Both the position numbers and the translations under genes were made by a program. The notes under the pieces were generated by a model that worked only from the letters and a program-made list of their open reading frames with translations, did no database searches and was not told the origin of the DNA. Source: CAZBUK01 sp964495085 (GTDB lineage Bacteria > Bacteroidota > Ignavibacteria > T3Sed10-11). From it: DNA of 58,913 nucleotides. The stretch spans positions 1 to 58,913 of the forward strand of contig CAZBUK010000015.1 in assembly GCA_964495085.1 (NCBI GenBank), given 5' to 3'. Of the stretch, positions 1 through 9,075 are shown piece by piece (position 1 is the stretch's first letter; each line of letters starts with the position of its first letter).

Positions 1-39
1 AACCGGTAATTGTTACGTGAGTTAAAAATTTCAATAAAA

Positions 40-140
40 TGAGAACGGTATCCCACAACCCCGTAGGGGTGAAAGTATGGTAGCAGATAAATAACAAAAC
101 ACAAAATCAAACCCCTATATTTGTGCCATATGGCATTGAG
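40..140. repeat. Possible REP-like intergenic element at the window edge
   Basis: Bases 1-271 carry no convincing gene. Around 60-70 there is a CCCC-GTA-GGGG inverted repeat. A perfect 12-bp palindrome, TGCCATATGGCA, lies at 124-135. The text between them (gtgaaagtatggtagcag and so on) looks like the short dispersed elements I recall from FCB-group intergenic regions. No second copy is visible in this window, so the repeat nature is an inference. Confidence 0.3.
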
Positions 141-271
141 ATGAACATGCTACACCCTTGCATTGTTTCACGTAGTATAGTTGGTGAACCGAAGCAAAAA
201 ATATGCTCGAAATACCTTTTTCGATGCGGACCCCAGAATCGGGCGCCAGTGGGGCAGCGGATTATTGACAA

Positions 272-736
272 ATGAAATATATGAACTTCGGAAAAAGGGG
301 AGAGGGGTGGTTCCTGTTGCAGATACTGCTGCTCGTCCTCCTGGCTCTCACCGCCCGGTGGTATACCGTCGCTCTTCCATTGAGCATAATTATTATCGGA
401 ATTATACTGCTCGCCGCCGGCGGCATGATGAGTCTCTCGGGCATTGTAAATCTCGGTAATAATATCACCCCATTCCCGAAGCCCAGGTCGGATACAAAAC
501 TCATTACGAGCGGCGTGTATAGTTATATCCGGCACCCTATATATTCCGGTTTAGTATTCGGCATCATGGGCTGGTCGCTGGTTATTGGAAGTATTCCCGG
601 CATGATCCTGTCCGTCGTCTTCTTCATCTTCTTCGATCAAAAAACCCGCCATGAAGAGCGATGGCTCACCGAACGTTTCCCGGAATACGAGGACTATAAG
701 CGGCGAGTCCGGAAACTCGTTCCATTCATTTACTAA
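272..736 (+). CDS. Isoprenylcysteine carboxyl methyltransferase-like membrane protein
   Basis: A 154-residue membrane protein with about four hydrophobic segments (roughly residues 13-30, 34-56, 97-112 and 115-130). It has the ICMT/PEMT C-terminal signature: GVYSYIRHPIYSGL near residue 82 and an E-E-R-W-L segment followed by FPEYEDYKRRV. In this family the RHP motif and the later Glu belong to the S-adenosylmethionine pocket, and members methylate lipids or small hydrophobic substrates in the membrane. The bacterial substrate is usually unknown and cannot be read here. ATG at 281 is an alternative start. It is followed by 111 bp before the dehydrogenase, so it is probably transcribed separately. 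Confidence 0.75.
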   Translation: MKYMNFGKRGEGWFLLQILLLVLLALTARWYTVALPLSIIIIGIILLAAGGMMSLSGIVNLGNNITPFPKPRSDTKLITSGVYSYIRHPIYSGLVFGIMGWSLVIGSIPGMILSVVFFIFFDQKTRHEERWLTERFPEYEDYKRRVRKLVPFIY

Positions 737-766
737 ATCCCTCCTCAACTCCGCAGTGCAAAAAAA

Positions 767-795
767 TTGAAATCCTAGCGGAATATCCGTATATT
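767..795 (+). promoter_or_regulatory. Sigma70-like promoter candidate for the isocitrate dehydrogenase
   Basis: TTGAAA (767-772), a 17-base spacer and TATATT (790-795) lie about 50 bases upstream of the ATG at 848. Some FCB bacteria use a different -7/-33 consensus, so this is only a pattern match. Confidence 0.4.
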
Positions 796-847
796 ACAAA
801 TTCCACGTAAATTCAATAAATTTTCATACATACAAAACGTACATGTT

Positions 848-1861
848 ATGACAAAGGTCACACTTATCCCCGGCGACGGTATCGGTCCGGAAATCATCGA
901 CGCCGCAGTCCGGGTTATTGAATCGACCGGTATCGCGATCGAGTGGGACCTGCAGCAGGCGGGACTGACCGCGATCGATTCCTTCAAGGATCCTCTGCCG
1001 GAAGCAACCCTGGAATCGATCAGACAGACGAAGGTTGCGCTCAAGGGGCCGCTCACCACTCCCGTCGGCTCAGGATTCCGGAGCGTCAACGTCGCCCTGA
1101 GGAAAGAATTCGATCTCTATGTAAATCTCCGTCCGGCGCTCTCTTTCGCCGGGGTCAAATCGAGATACGAACAGATTGACCTGATCGTATTCCGCGAGAA
1201 TACCGAGGAATTCTACGCGGGCATCGAACACTACATAGATCCGCAGCGGAGCGCCGCCGAGACCATCGGAGTTGTTACGAGAAACGGCTCCGAACGAATT
1301 TGCCGATACGCCTTCGAATATTCGAAAAAGCACGGAAGAAAAAAGATCACCGCAGTCCATAAAGCGAATATTCTTAAATTCACAGGCGGACTATTTCTCG
1401 ATGTTGCCCGTCAGGTCGCAGGGGAGTACCCGGATATTGAATTCGAGGACAAGATCGTTGACAATATGTGCATGCAACTCGTTCTCAATCCGTACCAGTT
1501 CGACGTTATTCTGACCACGAATCTTTTCGGAGACATTATCTCCGATCTCACATCGGGACTCGTCGGCGGATTGGGACTCGCACCCGGAGCGAATATCGGT
1601 TTCAACACCGCCATCTTCGAAGCCGTACACGGAAGCGCACCGGATATCGCCGGACAGAATATCGCAAATCCCTGTGCGGTTATACTTGCAGGAGCTCAGA
1701 TGCTTGACTACCTCGGTGAACCGGAAAAGGCGATCCGGGTTATAAATGCGGTATCGGACGTTATTAAAGAAGGAAAGCAGGTTACGCGCGATATCAACCC
1801 CACAAAATATGTCGGTACGAAAGAGATGGCGGCAACGATTACCGAGAGAGTCAAAGGTTAG
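848..1861 (+). CDS. NAD-dependent isocitrate dehydrogenase (isocitrate/isopropylmalate dehydrogenase family)
   Basis: A 337-residue beta-decarboxylating dehydrogenase, the normal length of the NAD-IDH/IPMDH family. Visible motifs are the start GDGIGPE (residues 8-14), the substrate loop TTPVGSGFRSVNVALRK, the RENTEEFYAG segment, the catalytic AVHKANI lysine, the metal-binding TTNLFGDIISD aspartates and the cofactor loop EAVHGSAPDIAG. The APDIAG loop and the NTEEFYAG segment fit NAD-type isocitrate dehydrogenase better than isopropylmalate dehydrogenase, and no leu genes are nearby. It would convert isocitrate to 2-oxoglutarate in the cytosolic TCA cycle. Homoisocitrate dehydrogenase remains possible. 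No strong ribosome-binding site precedes the ATG. The Dus gene follows 27 bp later, probably in the same transcript. Confidence 0.85.
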   Translation: MTKVTLIPGDGIGPEIIDAAVRVIESTGIAIEWDLQQAGLTAIDSFKDPLPEATLESIRQTKVALKGPLTTPVGSGFRSVNVALRKEFDLYVNLRPALSFAGVKSRYEQIDLIVFRENTEEFYAGIEHYIDPQRSAAETIGVVTRNGSERICRYAFEYSKKHGRKKITAVHKANILKFTGGLFLDVARQVAGEYPDIEFEDKIVDNMCMQLVLNPYQFDVILTTNLFGDIISDLTSGLVGGLGLAPGANIGFNTAIFEAVHGSAPDIAGQNIANPCAVILAGAQMLDYLGEPEKAIRVINAVSDVIKEGKQVTRDINPTKYVGTKEMAATITERVKG

Positions 1862-1888
1862 TCCGTGGTTTATATATAAAAAAAGAAT

Positions 1889-2866
1889 ATGAAGATCGGG
1901 AACGTAGATATCGAGCGGGGCGTATTCCTCGCACCGATGGAGGACGTTACGGATATCCCCTTCAGGTTGATCTGTAAATACCTTGGAGCGGATATTCTGT
2001 ACACCGAGTTCGTCAATTCCGAAGGACTCATCCGTATGTCTGAAAAGACTCATCGGAAAATGACGTTTCTCGAGGAGGAGCGTCCACTCGCGATACAGAT
2101 CTACGGTGGCGAGATCGATTCGATGAGAGGCGCAGCCGAGCTGGCGTCATCTCTGAATCCTGATTTTATCGATATCAACTGCGGATGCTGGGTGAAGAAC
2201 GTCGCGCTCCGCGGAGCCGGCGCGGGATTGTTGCGTGATCTTCCGAAAATGGAAAAAATCGCCTCCACCGTGATGAAAGCCACACATCTCCCGGTTACCC
2301 TTAAAACACGGCTCGGATGGGATGCGGAATCGATCCGGATCGTAGATGTCGCCCGCATGTGCGAAGATGCCGGCATCGCAGCTTTGACCGTGCACTGCAG
2401 AACGCGTGCGCAGGGACATAAAGGGACTGCCGACTGGACGTGGATAGGGCGCCTGAGAAATTCGGTCTCGATCCCGATAATCGCAAACGGGGATATCAAG
2501 ACGCCGTACGATGCAAAGTATCTCTTCGACGATATGGGGGCTGATGCTGTCATGATCGGACGCGGCGCCATCGACAACCCATGGATATTCGGCGAGATTA
2601 AAGAATATCTGAAGAGAGGTGCAGTACCGCCTCCCGCATCTGCCGTGCAGCGTATCCAATTGTGCATGCGTCATATCGATCTTTCGGTGAAGTACAAGGG
2701 AGAGCGGAGAGGGATCATCGAGATGAGGAAACATTATTCGGGCTATCTGCGCGGAATGCACGGAGCCTCCAGGGTCCGTGCCGAACTTATGCAGTACACC
2801 AACCGGTCTTCCGTGATCGATCGGTTGGAGGCATTTATCGAAGAGCAATATCAGCTGGCCGGATAA
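1889..2866 (+). CDS. dus: tRNA-dihydrouridine synthase
   Basis: A 325-residue FMN-dependent TIM-barrel enzyme that reduces uridines in the tRNA D-loop. The N-terminus reads LAPMEDVTDIPFR. The catalytic cysteine lies in DINCGCWVKNV (near residue 96), where family members usually have Pro in place of this Trp. KTRLGW, a T-V-H-C-R-T-R-A segment, IANGDI and GRGAIDNPWIF follow, binding FMN and substrate. The C-terminal helical tail (HYSGYLRGMHGASRVR) is typical of DusB-like proteins. It lies 27 bp after the isocitrate dehydrogenase stop and is probably cotranscribed. Confidence 0.9.
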   Translation: MKIGNVDIERGVFLAPMEDVTDIPFRLICKYLGADILYTEFVNSEGLIRMSEKTHRKMTFLEEERPLAIQIYGGEIDSMRGAAELASSLNPDFIDINCGCWVKNVALRGAGAGLLRDLPKMEKIASTVMKATHLPVTLKTRLGWDAESIRIVDVARMCEDAGIAALTVHCRTRAQGHKGTADWTWIGRLRNSVSIPIIANGDIKTPYDAKYLFDDMGADAVMIGRGAIDNPWIFGEIKEYLKRGAVPPPASAVQRIQLCMRHIDLSVKYKGERRGIIEMRKHYSGYLRGMHGASRVRAELMQYTNRSSVIDRLEAFIEEQYQLAG

Positions 2867-2916
2867 CGGCCATGCCATACCTGATTCTTCCGCATCTTTT
2901 CAAACTATAAACTGAT

Positions 2917-3543
2917 TTGGCCCCGGTGTTTATACCCGATTCTGCCGATCCGGTTCAACGGTTGGCTTTTCACATATCTCTGCTGCTGAATCCTCCAACG
3001 CTGGGATTAGTTGCGTGCTTAGTCTTTAGCGTCGTCTTCGGAGTACACGCGGCCGAAACGTACCGCTTCTTCGGCATCTCCTTTACCTTCGGCGTTCTAC
3101 TCCCCGTGTTATATCTCGCGTATCTTAAAAAGAGCGATCTCGTCGAATCTCTAGACGTTCCCGTCAGAACGCAGCGGACCATCCCTTACCTGATTGCCTC
3201 GCTCAGCTATGCCGTCGGACTTCTGTTGCTCATCTCTACAAACGCCCCCGTCGCTCTCGTTGCATTCATGTTCTCTTTTCTGGGCAACACGCTCATCATT
3301 ATGACTATCAACGCGTTCTGGAAGATAAGCGCGCATACCATGGGTGTCGGCGCGGTCGTTACGGGTTTCGGCATCGCACTTTCGCCGGTTTACTTCCTAG
3401 GGCTGGCGCTGCTTCCGTTGGTGAGTTGGTCCCGCATCAAACTCGATATGCATTCACGCAATCAGGTGGTCGCCGGATCGCTCCTCTCGATCGTGACGAC
3501 GGCAATCCAATATTATCTGGTGTATACGTACTACCGCATCTGA
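2917..3543 (+). CDS. PAP2-like integral membrane protein with degenerate active-site motifs
   Basis: A 208-residue protein with about six membrane segments. It looks like the PAP2 phosphatase superfamily: VRTQRTIPY near residue 85 resembles phosphatase motif 1, SAHTMGV near residue 138 stands for the SGH motif, and SWSRIKLDMHSRNQVVAG stands for SRxxxxxHxxxD. The final Asp of motif 3 is Gln and the SGH glycine is Ala, so catalytic activity is uncertain. The start is TTG at 2917, with no clear ribosome-binding site. The gene ends 4 bp from the convergent TauE gene. Substrate and role (lipid phosphate or undecaprenyl pyrophosphate recycling) are unknown. Confidence 0.6.
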   Translation: MAPVFIPDSADPVQRLAFHISLLLNPPTLGLVACLVFSVVFGVHAAETYRFFGISFTFGVLLPVLYLAYLKKSDLVESLDVPVRTQRTIPYLIASLSYAVGLLLLISTNAPVALVAFMFSFLGNTLIIMTINAFWKISAHTMGVGAVVTGFGIALSPVYFLGLALLPLVSWSRIKLDMHSRNQVVAGSLLSIVTTAIQYYLVYTYYRI

Positions 3544-3547
3544 TTCG

Positions 3548-4294
3548 CTACCATAGCAGCGCCCGAATTCCCGCGGCGGTCAGGAGAACGCCGAGGACAA
3601 CACGGAGCTGCGTATCGTTCAGCAATCTTGTCCCGGTCAACGATCCTGCAACAGCTCCCACCGCTACGACTGCCGAAAGGAGTAAAACCGCATGATAATC
3701 CAGACTACCGCGCAGAATGTGGCCTCCGAGCCCGCCCGCGGAATTAAGGACGATAAAACCCGAGGAGACGGCAGCCGCCTGTTTTACCGAAGCCCACCCG
3801 CGCAGTAAGAGTACCGGCGCGAGGAATATACCGCCTCCGATTCCCGTCACCCCCGAGATCATGCCGATCACCGAACCGATGAAATACGCAAACGGTTTAT
3901 GAATCTGCCCCCCTTCGCCCGGTCTGACCGAATCTTTTCTGAAGAACAGGGTAAGAGTCGCTGCGGACAGGAGCGCTCCGCCGAGTATCGGGATAAAAAT
4001 GCGCTCCGGCACGGGAATGAGTCCTCCGATGAATGCCGCAGGTATGGAGGTGATAACGAATGGCAGCAGGAGTCGCATTGAAAATTCACCGCTCTGTCTG
4101 TATACCGCGAATCCTATCGCCGCCGCAAGACAATTAAGCGCAAGGGTTACCGGAGCGACCGCGGGCGAGATCACTCCGGAGAGCGCGAAGACGGCTAGAT
4201 ATCCCGATGCCCCTCCCTGACCGACGCTGGTGTACAGAAGAGCGACGAAAAAGAACAGCGGAAATAAAATTAGAGGAAGGTGCAGTTCGGACAT
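3548..4294 (-). CDS. TauE/SafE-type sulfite/anion exporter membrane protein
   Basis: About 248 residues from ATG 4294 (MSELHLPL); upstream in-frame codons run inside the preceding gene and lack membrane character. It shows the duplicated TauE/SafE architecture: a glycine-rich TSVGQGGASGYLA motif near residue 22 and its counterpart GVTGIGGGIFLAPVLLL in the second half, within about eight transmembrane segments. Family members move small sulfur-containing anions or sulfonates; the substrate here is not known. The start lies only 7 bases past the stop codon of the SLC13 transporter gene, so the two form an operon of anion transporters. Confidence 0.85.
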   Translation of the reverse strand: MSELHLPLILFPLFFFVALLYTSVGQGGASGYLAVFALSGVISPAVAPVTLALNCLAAAIGFAVYRQSGEFSMRLLLPFVITSIPAAFIGGLIPVPERIFIPILGGALLSAATLTLFFRKDSVRPGEGGQIHKPFAYFIGSVIGMISGVTGIGGGIFLAPVLLLRGWASVKQAAAVSSGFIVLNSAGGLGGHILRGSLDYHAVLLLSAVVAVGAVAGSLTGTRLLNDTQLRVVLGVLLTAAGIRALLW

Positions 4295-4301
4295 ATGCTC
4301 G

Positions 4302-6104
4302 TCATTGACCGATCGGTATGAATGGCCATACCAGCGGAATGACGAGCATGGCGATGAGGAATATGATGACATTCAGGAGCGCACCGGTTCGTGCGAAGTC
4401 GAGGAAACGGTACCCTCCTACACCGTAAACCAGCACGTTGGCTTGATGTCCGATAGGAGTCAGAAATGTCGTTGATGCTCCGATTGCGATCGCCATAAGG
4501 AAAGGATGCGGCTGCAATCCCATCCCTACTGCGATCGAAATTCCGATCGGCGCGAGGAGTACCGCTGCTGCGGCATTGGACATTATTTCGGTTATGAGCG
4601 TCGTGAACAGAAATAATCCGGCGAGCAGAAAATACGGCCCATAATCGCCGGCGAGTAAAACGAGCTGGGCGGCAAGCCAGGATGCGGTCCCTGTGTGATT
4701 GTCGTCCATGGCGATGCCGAGCGGCATCATGCCCGCAATGAGAAAGATGACTCGCCATTCGACCTCATAGTACATGTCAGCGGGTTTGACGCATCCTGTC
4801 AGCACCATCAGAAAGACTCCGAGGAACGCTGCGACCGAGATATGCAGCAAACCCGTTGCGGCGGTTATGATTGCAAAGAGCATTATCCCGATAGCATACG
4901 GGGCTTTGTTCGTCTGCCGCGGTGCATGATCCAGAAAGTTGACGACGAGAAAATCGCGGTCCTCGGCTAAGCGTTTCAGCGCATCGGGAGTACCCTGCAT
5001 GAGGAGCACGTCGCCGAGTCTGAGCGGAACATCCGTATACTGCTCCTGCAGCGCCTGTTCACGTCTGCGCAAAGCGAGCACCAGGACTCCGAATCGGTTG
5101 CGGATATCGGCGCGCTTGATCGACTGTCCGAGTATTCCCGCATTCGGCGCGATGGCGGCTTCGGCGAGCTGTACGCCCCCGCCGGTAAGATTCGAATCGG
5201 AAAATTTCTTCTCGACATGGATCTCAAGCTGCCGCGATTCGCGCATCTGCATCAATCGGGTGACGTCCCCTTCGACGATCAGACGATCGTCCCGGTGTAT
5301 AGTCATATCCGGTTCGGGAACGAGCATCTGCGTGATACCGCCATTCTTCCGCACGATCCTGAGGACCGTCAATCCATATTCACTCCGCAATCCCGATGTG
5401 CGTATGGTCTTGCCGGCGAGCTGTGACCTGTCGGGAATCACTACCTCCGTTATATATTCCTGGAGACGGTAGGCATTTGTGATGTCGGTCGCCCCTTCGC
5501 GATGGGGGATCAGATGTCTGCCGATGAAAGCCATGTAGAGTACGCCGGCTCCGAGGACGGCGAGTCCGGTCGGGAGAAAATCGAACATCCTGAAACCGGC
5601 ATATCCGCTCTCTTCGAGGGCGATCGAGACGAGAAGATTAGGCGGAGTCCCGATCAATGTCGTTAACCCTCCCAGCAGCGAGCCGAATGAGAGAGGTATC
5701 AGGAGCTTCGATGCCGGGTAATTTGCCTTTCGTGCGACAGCAAAAACGGCTGTCAATAATATCGCGGTCGCTCCGATGTTGTTCATGAACGCCGATAGAA
5801 GGCCGACAGTGAGCATAACGAGGACCGTGAGCGTTATCGGATTCTTCCCTCCGATTCGGACAAGGATTTCCACACCGTAGTCGGTAACTCCCGTTCGGAC
5901 GATACCCGAACTGAGAATAAACATCGCGATCACGGTTATCACCGCCGGATTGCTGAATCCGGAGAAGCCTTCGGCGACCGTGACCGTTCCCGTCAGGAGC
6001 AGTACGAGCGCAACGCCGACGGCGATGATATCGGGGCGGATGATCTCGGTTGCGAACAGGATGAGCGCCACCGCGATGAGGGCGAGGATGAGCAGGTGTT
6101 CCAT
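4302..6104 (-). CDS. SLC13 (DASS) family permease with two RCK_C/TrkA-C domains
   Basis: A 600-residue permease. The membrane half is split by a soluble insert. Early segments carry the GTPPNLLVSIALEESGYAGF motif (near residue 150). Two regulatory TrkA-C domains follow, roughly residues 210-280 (starting ITEVVIPDRSQLAGKTI) and 300-375 (ending RLGDVLLMQGTPDAL). The second membrane half includes MSNAAAAVLLAPIGIS and TPIGHQANVLV. This is the sodium-coupled dicarboxylate/sulfate carrier layout of bacterial SLC13 proteins with RCK_C inserts, such as those linked to sulfate or other anion uptake. It is cotranscribed with the TauE-like exporter and divergent from a paralogue. Confidence 0.88.
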   Translation of the reverse strand: MEHLLILALIAVALILFATEIIRPDIIAVGVALVLLLTGTVTVAEGFSGFSNPAVITVIAMFILSSGIVRTGVTDYGVEILVRIGGKNPITLTVLVMLTVGLLSAFMNNIGATAILLTAVFAVARKANYPASKLLIPLSFGSLLGGLTTLIGTPPNLLVSIALEESGYAGFRMFDFLPTGLAVLGAGVLYMAFIGRHLIPHREGATDITNAYRLQEYITEVVIPDRSQLAGKTIRTSGLRSEYGLTVLRIVRKNGGITQMLVPEPDMTIHRDDRLIVEGDVTRLMQMRESRQLEIHVEKKFSDSNLTGGGVQLAEAAIAPNAGILGQSIKRADIRNRFGVLVLALRRREQALQEQYTDVPLRLGDVLLMQGTPDALKRLAEDRDFLVVNFLDHAPRQTNKAPYAIGIMLFAIITAATGLLHISVAAFLGVFLMVLTGCVKPADMYYEVEWRVIFLIAGMMPLGIAMDDNHTGTASWLAAQLVLLAGDYGPYFLLAGLFLFTTLITEIMSNAAAAVLLAPIGISIAVGMGLQPHPFLMAIAIGASTTFLTPIGHQANVLVYGVGGYRFLDFARTGALLNVIIFLIAMLVIPLVWPFIPIGQ

Positions 6105-6159
6105 TCCGAAATAATAAGATATTTCCTCCGCAATTGGAAGAATGTCGGAGGTTTTTAAA

Positions 6160-6177
6160 GTACAATATTTTTTGTAC
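6160..6177. promoter_or_regulatory. Inverted repeat in the divergent SLC13 promoter region
   Basis: GTACAATATTTTTTGTAC consists of GTACAA, six bases and TTGTAC. It sits in the 167-bp space between the two divergent SLC13 genes. The position suits an operator controlling both genes, but no regulator is linked to it. Confidence 0.35.
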
Positions 6178-6271
6178 CTTTCACCCTCATGGAGGTAAGG
6201 AAGTCTTAAAGTTCGATTTACCTTGATCCTCCGGCGCCGATATCTGTATTCTTTCTGAAACTCGAAATTAT

Positions 6272-8050
6272 ATGCTCGATCAGATTATCGTCTTCATTAC
6301 GCTTATCCTCGCATTAGGACTATTCATCTGGGGTAAATGGAGGTACGACATCGTTGCGGTCATCGCGCTGCTGATCGTAACGATCGCCGGCATCGTACCG
6401 ACCGAGGATGTTTTTTCGGGATTCGGTCATCCTGCCGTTATTACCGTCGGCGCCGTGCTCATTCTGAGCAGAGCGTTGATGAATTCCGGGTTAGTCGATC
6501 TGATTTCGAGATGGATGTTCAAACTCGGTAAGAATCCAACGATTCAGATAGTGGCGATGACTTCGCTGGTGGCTGTATTTTCCGGTTTTATGAACAACGT
6601 CGGTGCGCTTGCGTTACTGCTGCCGGTGGCAGTGACGATGGCGCGAAAGAGCGGGACCCCTCCGTCGCTTATTCTCATGCCATTGGCATTCGGCTCGCTC
6701 CTCGGCGGCCTCATGACAATGATCGGAACACCCCCCAATATCATTATCGCAATGGCCAGGGCCGAGACCGGCGAGATACCGTTCCGGATGTTCGACTTCA
6801 CCCCCGTCGGCTTCGGAGTCGCCGTCGCGGGCATTCTCTTTATATCGCTGATCGGTTGGCGTCTGCTGCCGAAGCGGACCGGACAAAAATCCGCTGAGGA
6901 TCTCTTTCATATCGAAGATTATATCACCGAAGTGCGGGTCCGGGAGGTTTCGGATCTCGTCGGCAAGCGATTGCGCGATCAGAAGATTCCGCGCGACATA
7001 GACGTTATCATTATCGGGATTGTCCGCGGTAAGAAACGGCTGGTCGCCCGGGCTATGCACGAGGTACTGCTTGAAGACGACATTCTGATCGTCGAAGCCG
7101 ACTCGGAAAATCTTCAGGCATTTGTCGATTGGGGGAAATTCACGCTTGAAGGTAAGAAGGTAATCGAACGTGCAGAGCTGGAATCCGATGAAGTAAGCGT
7201 CATCGAAGCGGTGGTCATGGCCGATTCGTACGCTGTGGGGAAACATGCCTTCGGACTGAATCTTCGGCGAAAGTACAGCATCAATCTGTTGGCCGTCTCC
7301 AGAAAGGGCGAGCGGGTCAAAACGCGTCTCGGCGAGATACGATTTCGAGCCGGCGATGTCCTCCTGCTGAACGGACCCACCGATACCCTGCAGGAATCGA
7401 TGCAGTCGCTGAACTGGCTCCCCCTGGCCGAGCGAAATCTGAAGATCGGCGGGGAGCGGCGTATACTTGCAAGTCTCGGTATTTTTATGTCGGCAATTCT
7501 GATTGCCGCTCTGGGTATCCTTCCCATTCAAGTATCATTCGTCGGTGCCGCGGTAGCGATGGTTATCCTCGGCCTTCTGTCGTTGCGTCAGATATACGAG
7601 AGCATCGATTGGTCGATCATTGTGCTCCTGGGTGCGATGATCCCCGTCGGCCATGCACTTGAGTCGAGCGGCGGCGCAGAATTGATCGCCGGGCAGCTAT
7701 TGCGCCTGTCGGGAGGAATGTCGCCGGCCGTAACGCTTTTGGTACTGCTCGTCGTAACTATGTTTTTATCGGATGTGATCAACAACGCCGCTGCGGCCGT
7801 TCTCATGGCGCCAATCGCGATCAACCTCGCGGCCGGAATAGGCGCCTCGCCCGATCCGCTCCTGATGGCGGTTGCGCTCGGGGCGTCATGCGCATTCCTG
7901 ACACCTATCGGTCACCAGTCAAACACGCTCGTGATGGGTCCGGGCGGTTACCATTTCGGCGATTACTGGAAGCTGGGACTCCCGCTCGAGATCCTCATCG
8001 TCGCCGTCGGGATTCCGCTGATTCTATATTTCTGGCCTTTCGGCATGTAA
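6272..8050 (+). CDS. SLC13 (DASS) family permease with two RCK_C/TrkA-C domains, second copy
   Basis: A 592-residue paralogue of the minus-strand transporter, with the same order of parts. The N-terminal membrane half contains GTPPNIIIAMARAETGEIPF near residue 150. TrkA-C domains follow at about 210-280 (starting ITEVRVREVSDLVGKRL) and 300-375. The C-terminal membrane half has DVINNAAAAVLMAPIAIN and TPIGHQSNTLVMGPGGY. It probably carries a small divalent anion with sodium; which one (sulfate, dicarboxylate, phosphonate) cannot be told. The ATG at 6272 begins a hydrophobic helix immediately, as expected, and no clear ribosome-binding site is seen. Confidence 0.88.
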   Translation: MLDQIIVFITLILALGLFIWGKWRYDIVAVIALLIVTIAGIVPTEDVFSGFGHPAVITVGAVLILSRALMNSGLVDLISRWMFKLGKNPTIQIVAMTSLVAVFSGFMNNVGALALLLPVAVTMARKSGTPPSLILMPLAFGSLLGGLMTMIGTPPNIIIAMARAETGEIPFRMFDFTPVGFGVAVAGILFISLIGWRLLPKRTGQKSAEDLFHIEDYITEVRVREVSDLVGKRLRDQKIPRDIDVIIIGIVRGKKRLVARAMHEVLLEDDILIVEADSENLQAFVDWGKFTLEGKKVIERAELESDEVSVIEAVVMADSYAVGKHAFGLNLRRKYSINLLAVSRKGERVKTRLGEIRFRAGDVLLLNGPTDTLQESMQSLNWLPLAERNLKIGGERRILASLGIFMSAILIAALGILPIQVSFVGAAVAMVILGLLSLRQIYESIDWSIIVLLGAMIPVGHALESSGGAELIAGQLLRLSGGMSPAVTLLVLLVVTMFLSDVINNAAAAVLMAPIAINLAAGIGASPDPLLMAVALGASCAFLTPIGHQSNTLVMGPGGYHFGDYWKLGLPLEILIVAVGIPLILYFWPFGM

Positions 8051-8160
8051 GTCGTACAGAGTGTCGGGATATTCCTGTCGGTATTGACGGAGGGAATGTG
8101 ACTGCAATGCGTTGATGAGTTGTGGTATATTGTTATGTATCATTACCTACTGAAATCGGA

Positions 8161-9063
8161 ATGAATCTGAGACTGAAAATCGTCATAACATTATTATTCG
8201 GAGGAGTTATGCCCGCGGTACCCCAGCATCCGGGACTCAGTACCCTGGAGGAATCGATCCTGGAACGGTTTCATCGCGTAGAGGGGGTATTCGCAGTGGC
8301 ATTCGGCGACGTCGCCGATCCCGGTGTGCGTTTGATGATCAATGAGCGCGAGATGTTCCATGCCGCCAGTACGATGAAGACTCCGGTTATGATAGAGATA
8401 TACAAGCAGGCAGCGGAGGGGAGATTTTCGATGGACGACTCGATAATAGTTAAGAATGAATTTAAGAGCATCGTAGACGGAAGTCCATACAGCATGCACA
8501 TCGACCGGGACGGGGGAGAGCGGTTGTATAACAGGATCGGCGGAAAAGCGAGCATCCGGGAGCTCGTTTTCGATATGATTACCGTGTCGGGAAATTTAGC
8601 GACCAATATTTTGATTGATTATATCGGAGCCGGGAACGTACGCTCGACGATGTGGGAACTCGGCGCCGATTCCGTCCGCGTCCTGCGGGGAGTCGAGGAT
8701 ATGAAGGCATTCGACGCTGGGTTGAACAACGAGACCTCGGCGCACGGACTCTTCATCGTGTATCTGAAGCTTGCTCGCAAGGAAATCATTTCGGCGGAGG
8801 CATCCGACGAGATGGCTGAAACATTGGCGAGCCAGGAATTCGGCGATCTTATCCCCGCGCATCTACCCCGCGAGATACGTGTCGCGCATAAAACCGGGGG
8901 TATCACGGGCGTGCTGCACGATTCCGGCATCGTGTATCTCCCCGATGGCCGCAGCTATGTTCTGGTGATTCTTTCGAAGAAGTTGAGCGATATGCAGGCG
9001 GGAAGGGCTGCCATAGCAGACGTGTCGAAATTAATATATGATTTTGTAACCGCCGATAACTGA
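8161..9063 (+). CDS. Secreted class A beta-lactamase-like serine hydrolase
   Basis: A 300-residue protein from ATG 8161, with a hydrophobic signal at residues 5-20. It has the serine beta-lactamase/transpeptidase-like motifs: S70-T-M-K73 (nucleophile and base), S-G-N near 143-145 in place of SDN, an E-D-x-K-A-F-D segment near 179, and H-K244-T-G. The omega-loop region reads RGVEDMKAFDAG, which differs from the ExxLN motif of true drug-inactivating class A enzymes. The protein may therefore be a beta-lactamase-related cell-wall or peptide hydrolase rather than a resistance enzyme. It is followed with no gap by a VanX-type D-Ala-D-Ala dipeptidase, which supports a role in peptidoglycan metabolism in the periplasm. 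Confidence 0.78.
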   Translation: MNLRLKIVITLLFGGVMPAVPQHPGLSTLEESILERFHRVEGVFAVAFGDVADPGVRLMINEREMFHAASTMKTPVMIEIYKQAAEGRFSMDDSIIVKNEFKSIVDGSPYSMHIDRDGGERLYNRIGGKASIRELVFDMITVSGNLATNILIDYIGAGNVRSTMWELGADSVRVLRGVEDMKAFDAGLNNETSAHGLFIVYLKLARKEIISAEASDEMAETLASQEFGDLIPAHLPREIRVAHKTGGITGVLHDSGIVYLPDGRSYVLVILSKKLSDMQAGRAAIADVSKLIYDFVTADN

Positions 9064-9075
9064 TTGATTGACCGC

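Noticed and set aside
107..535. 142-codon minus-strand frame at the left end
   Set aside because: It runs opposite the ICMT-like gene and over the repeat-like element, with no family match.
1391..2053. 220-codon minus-strand frame
   Set aside because: It spans the end of the isocitrate dehydrogenase and the start of Dus in antisense, with no motif.
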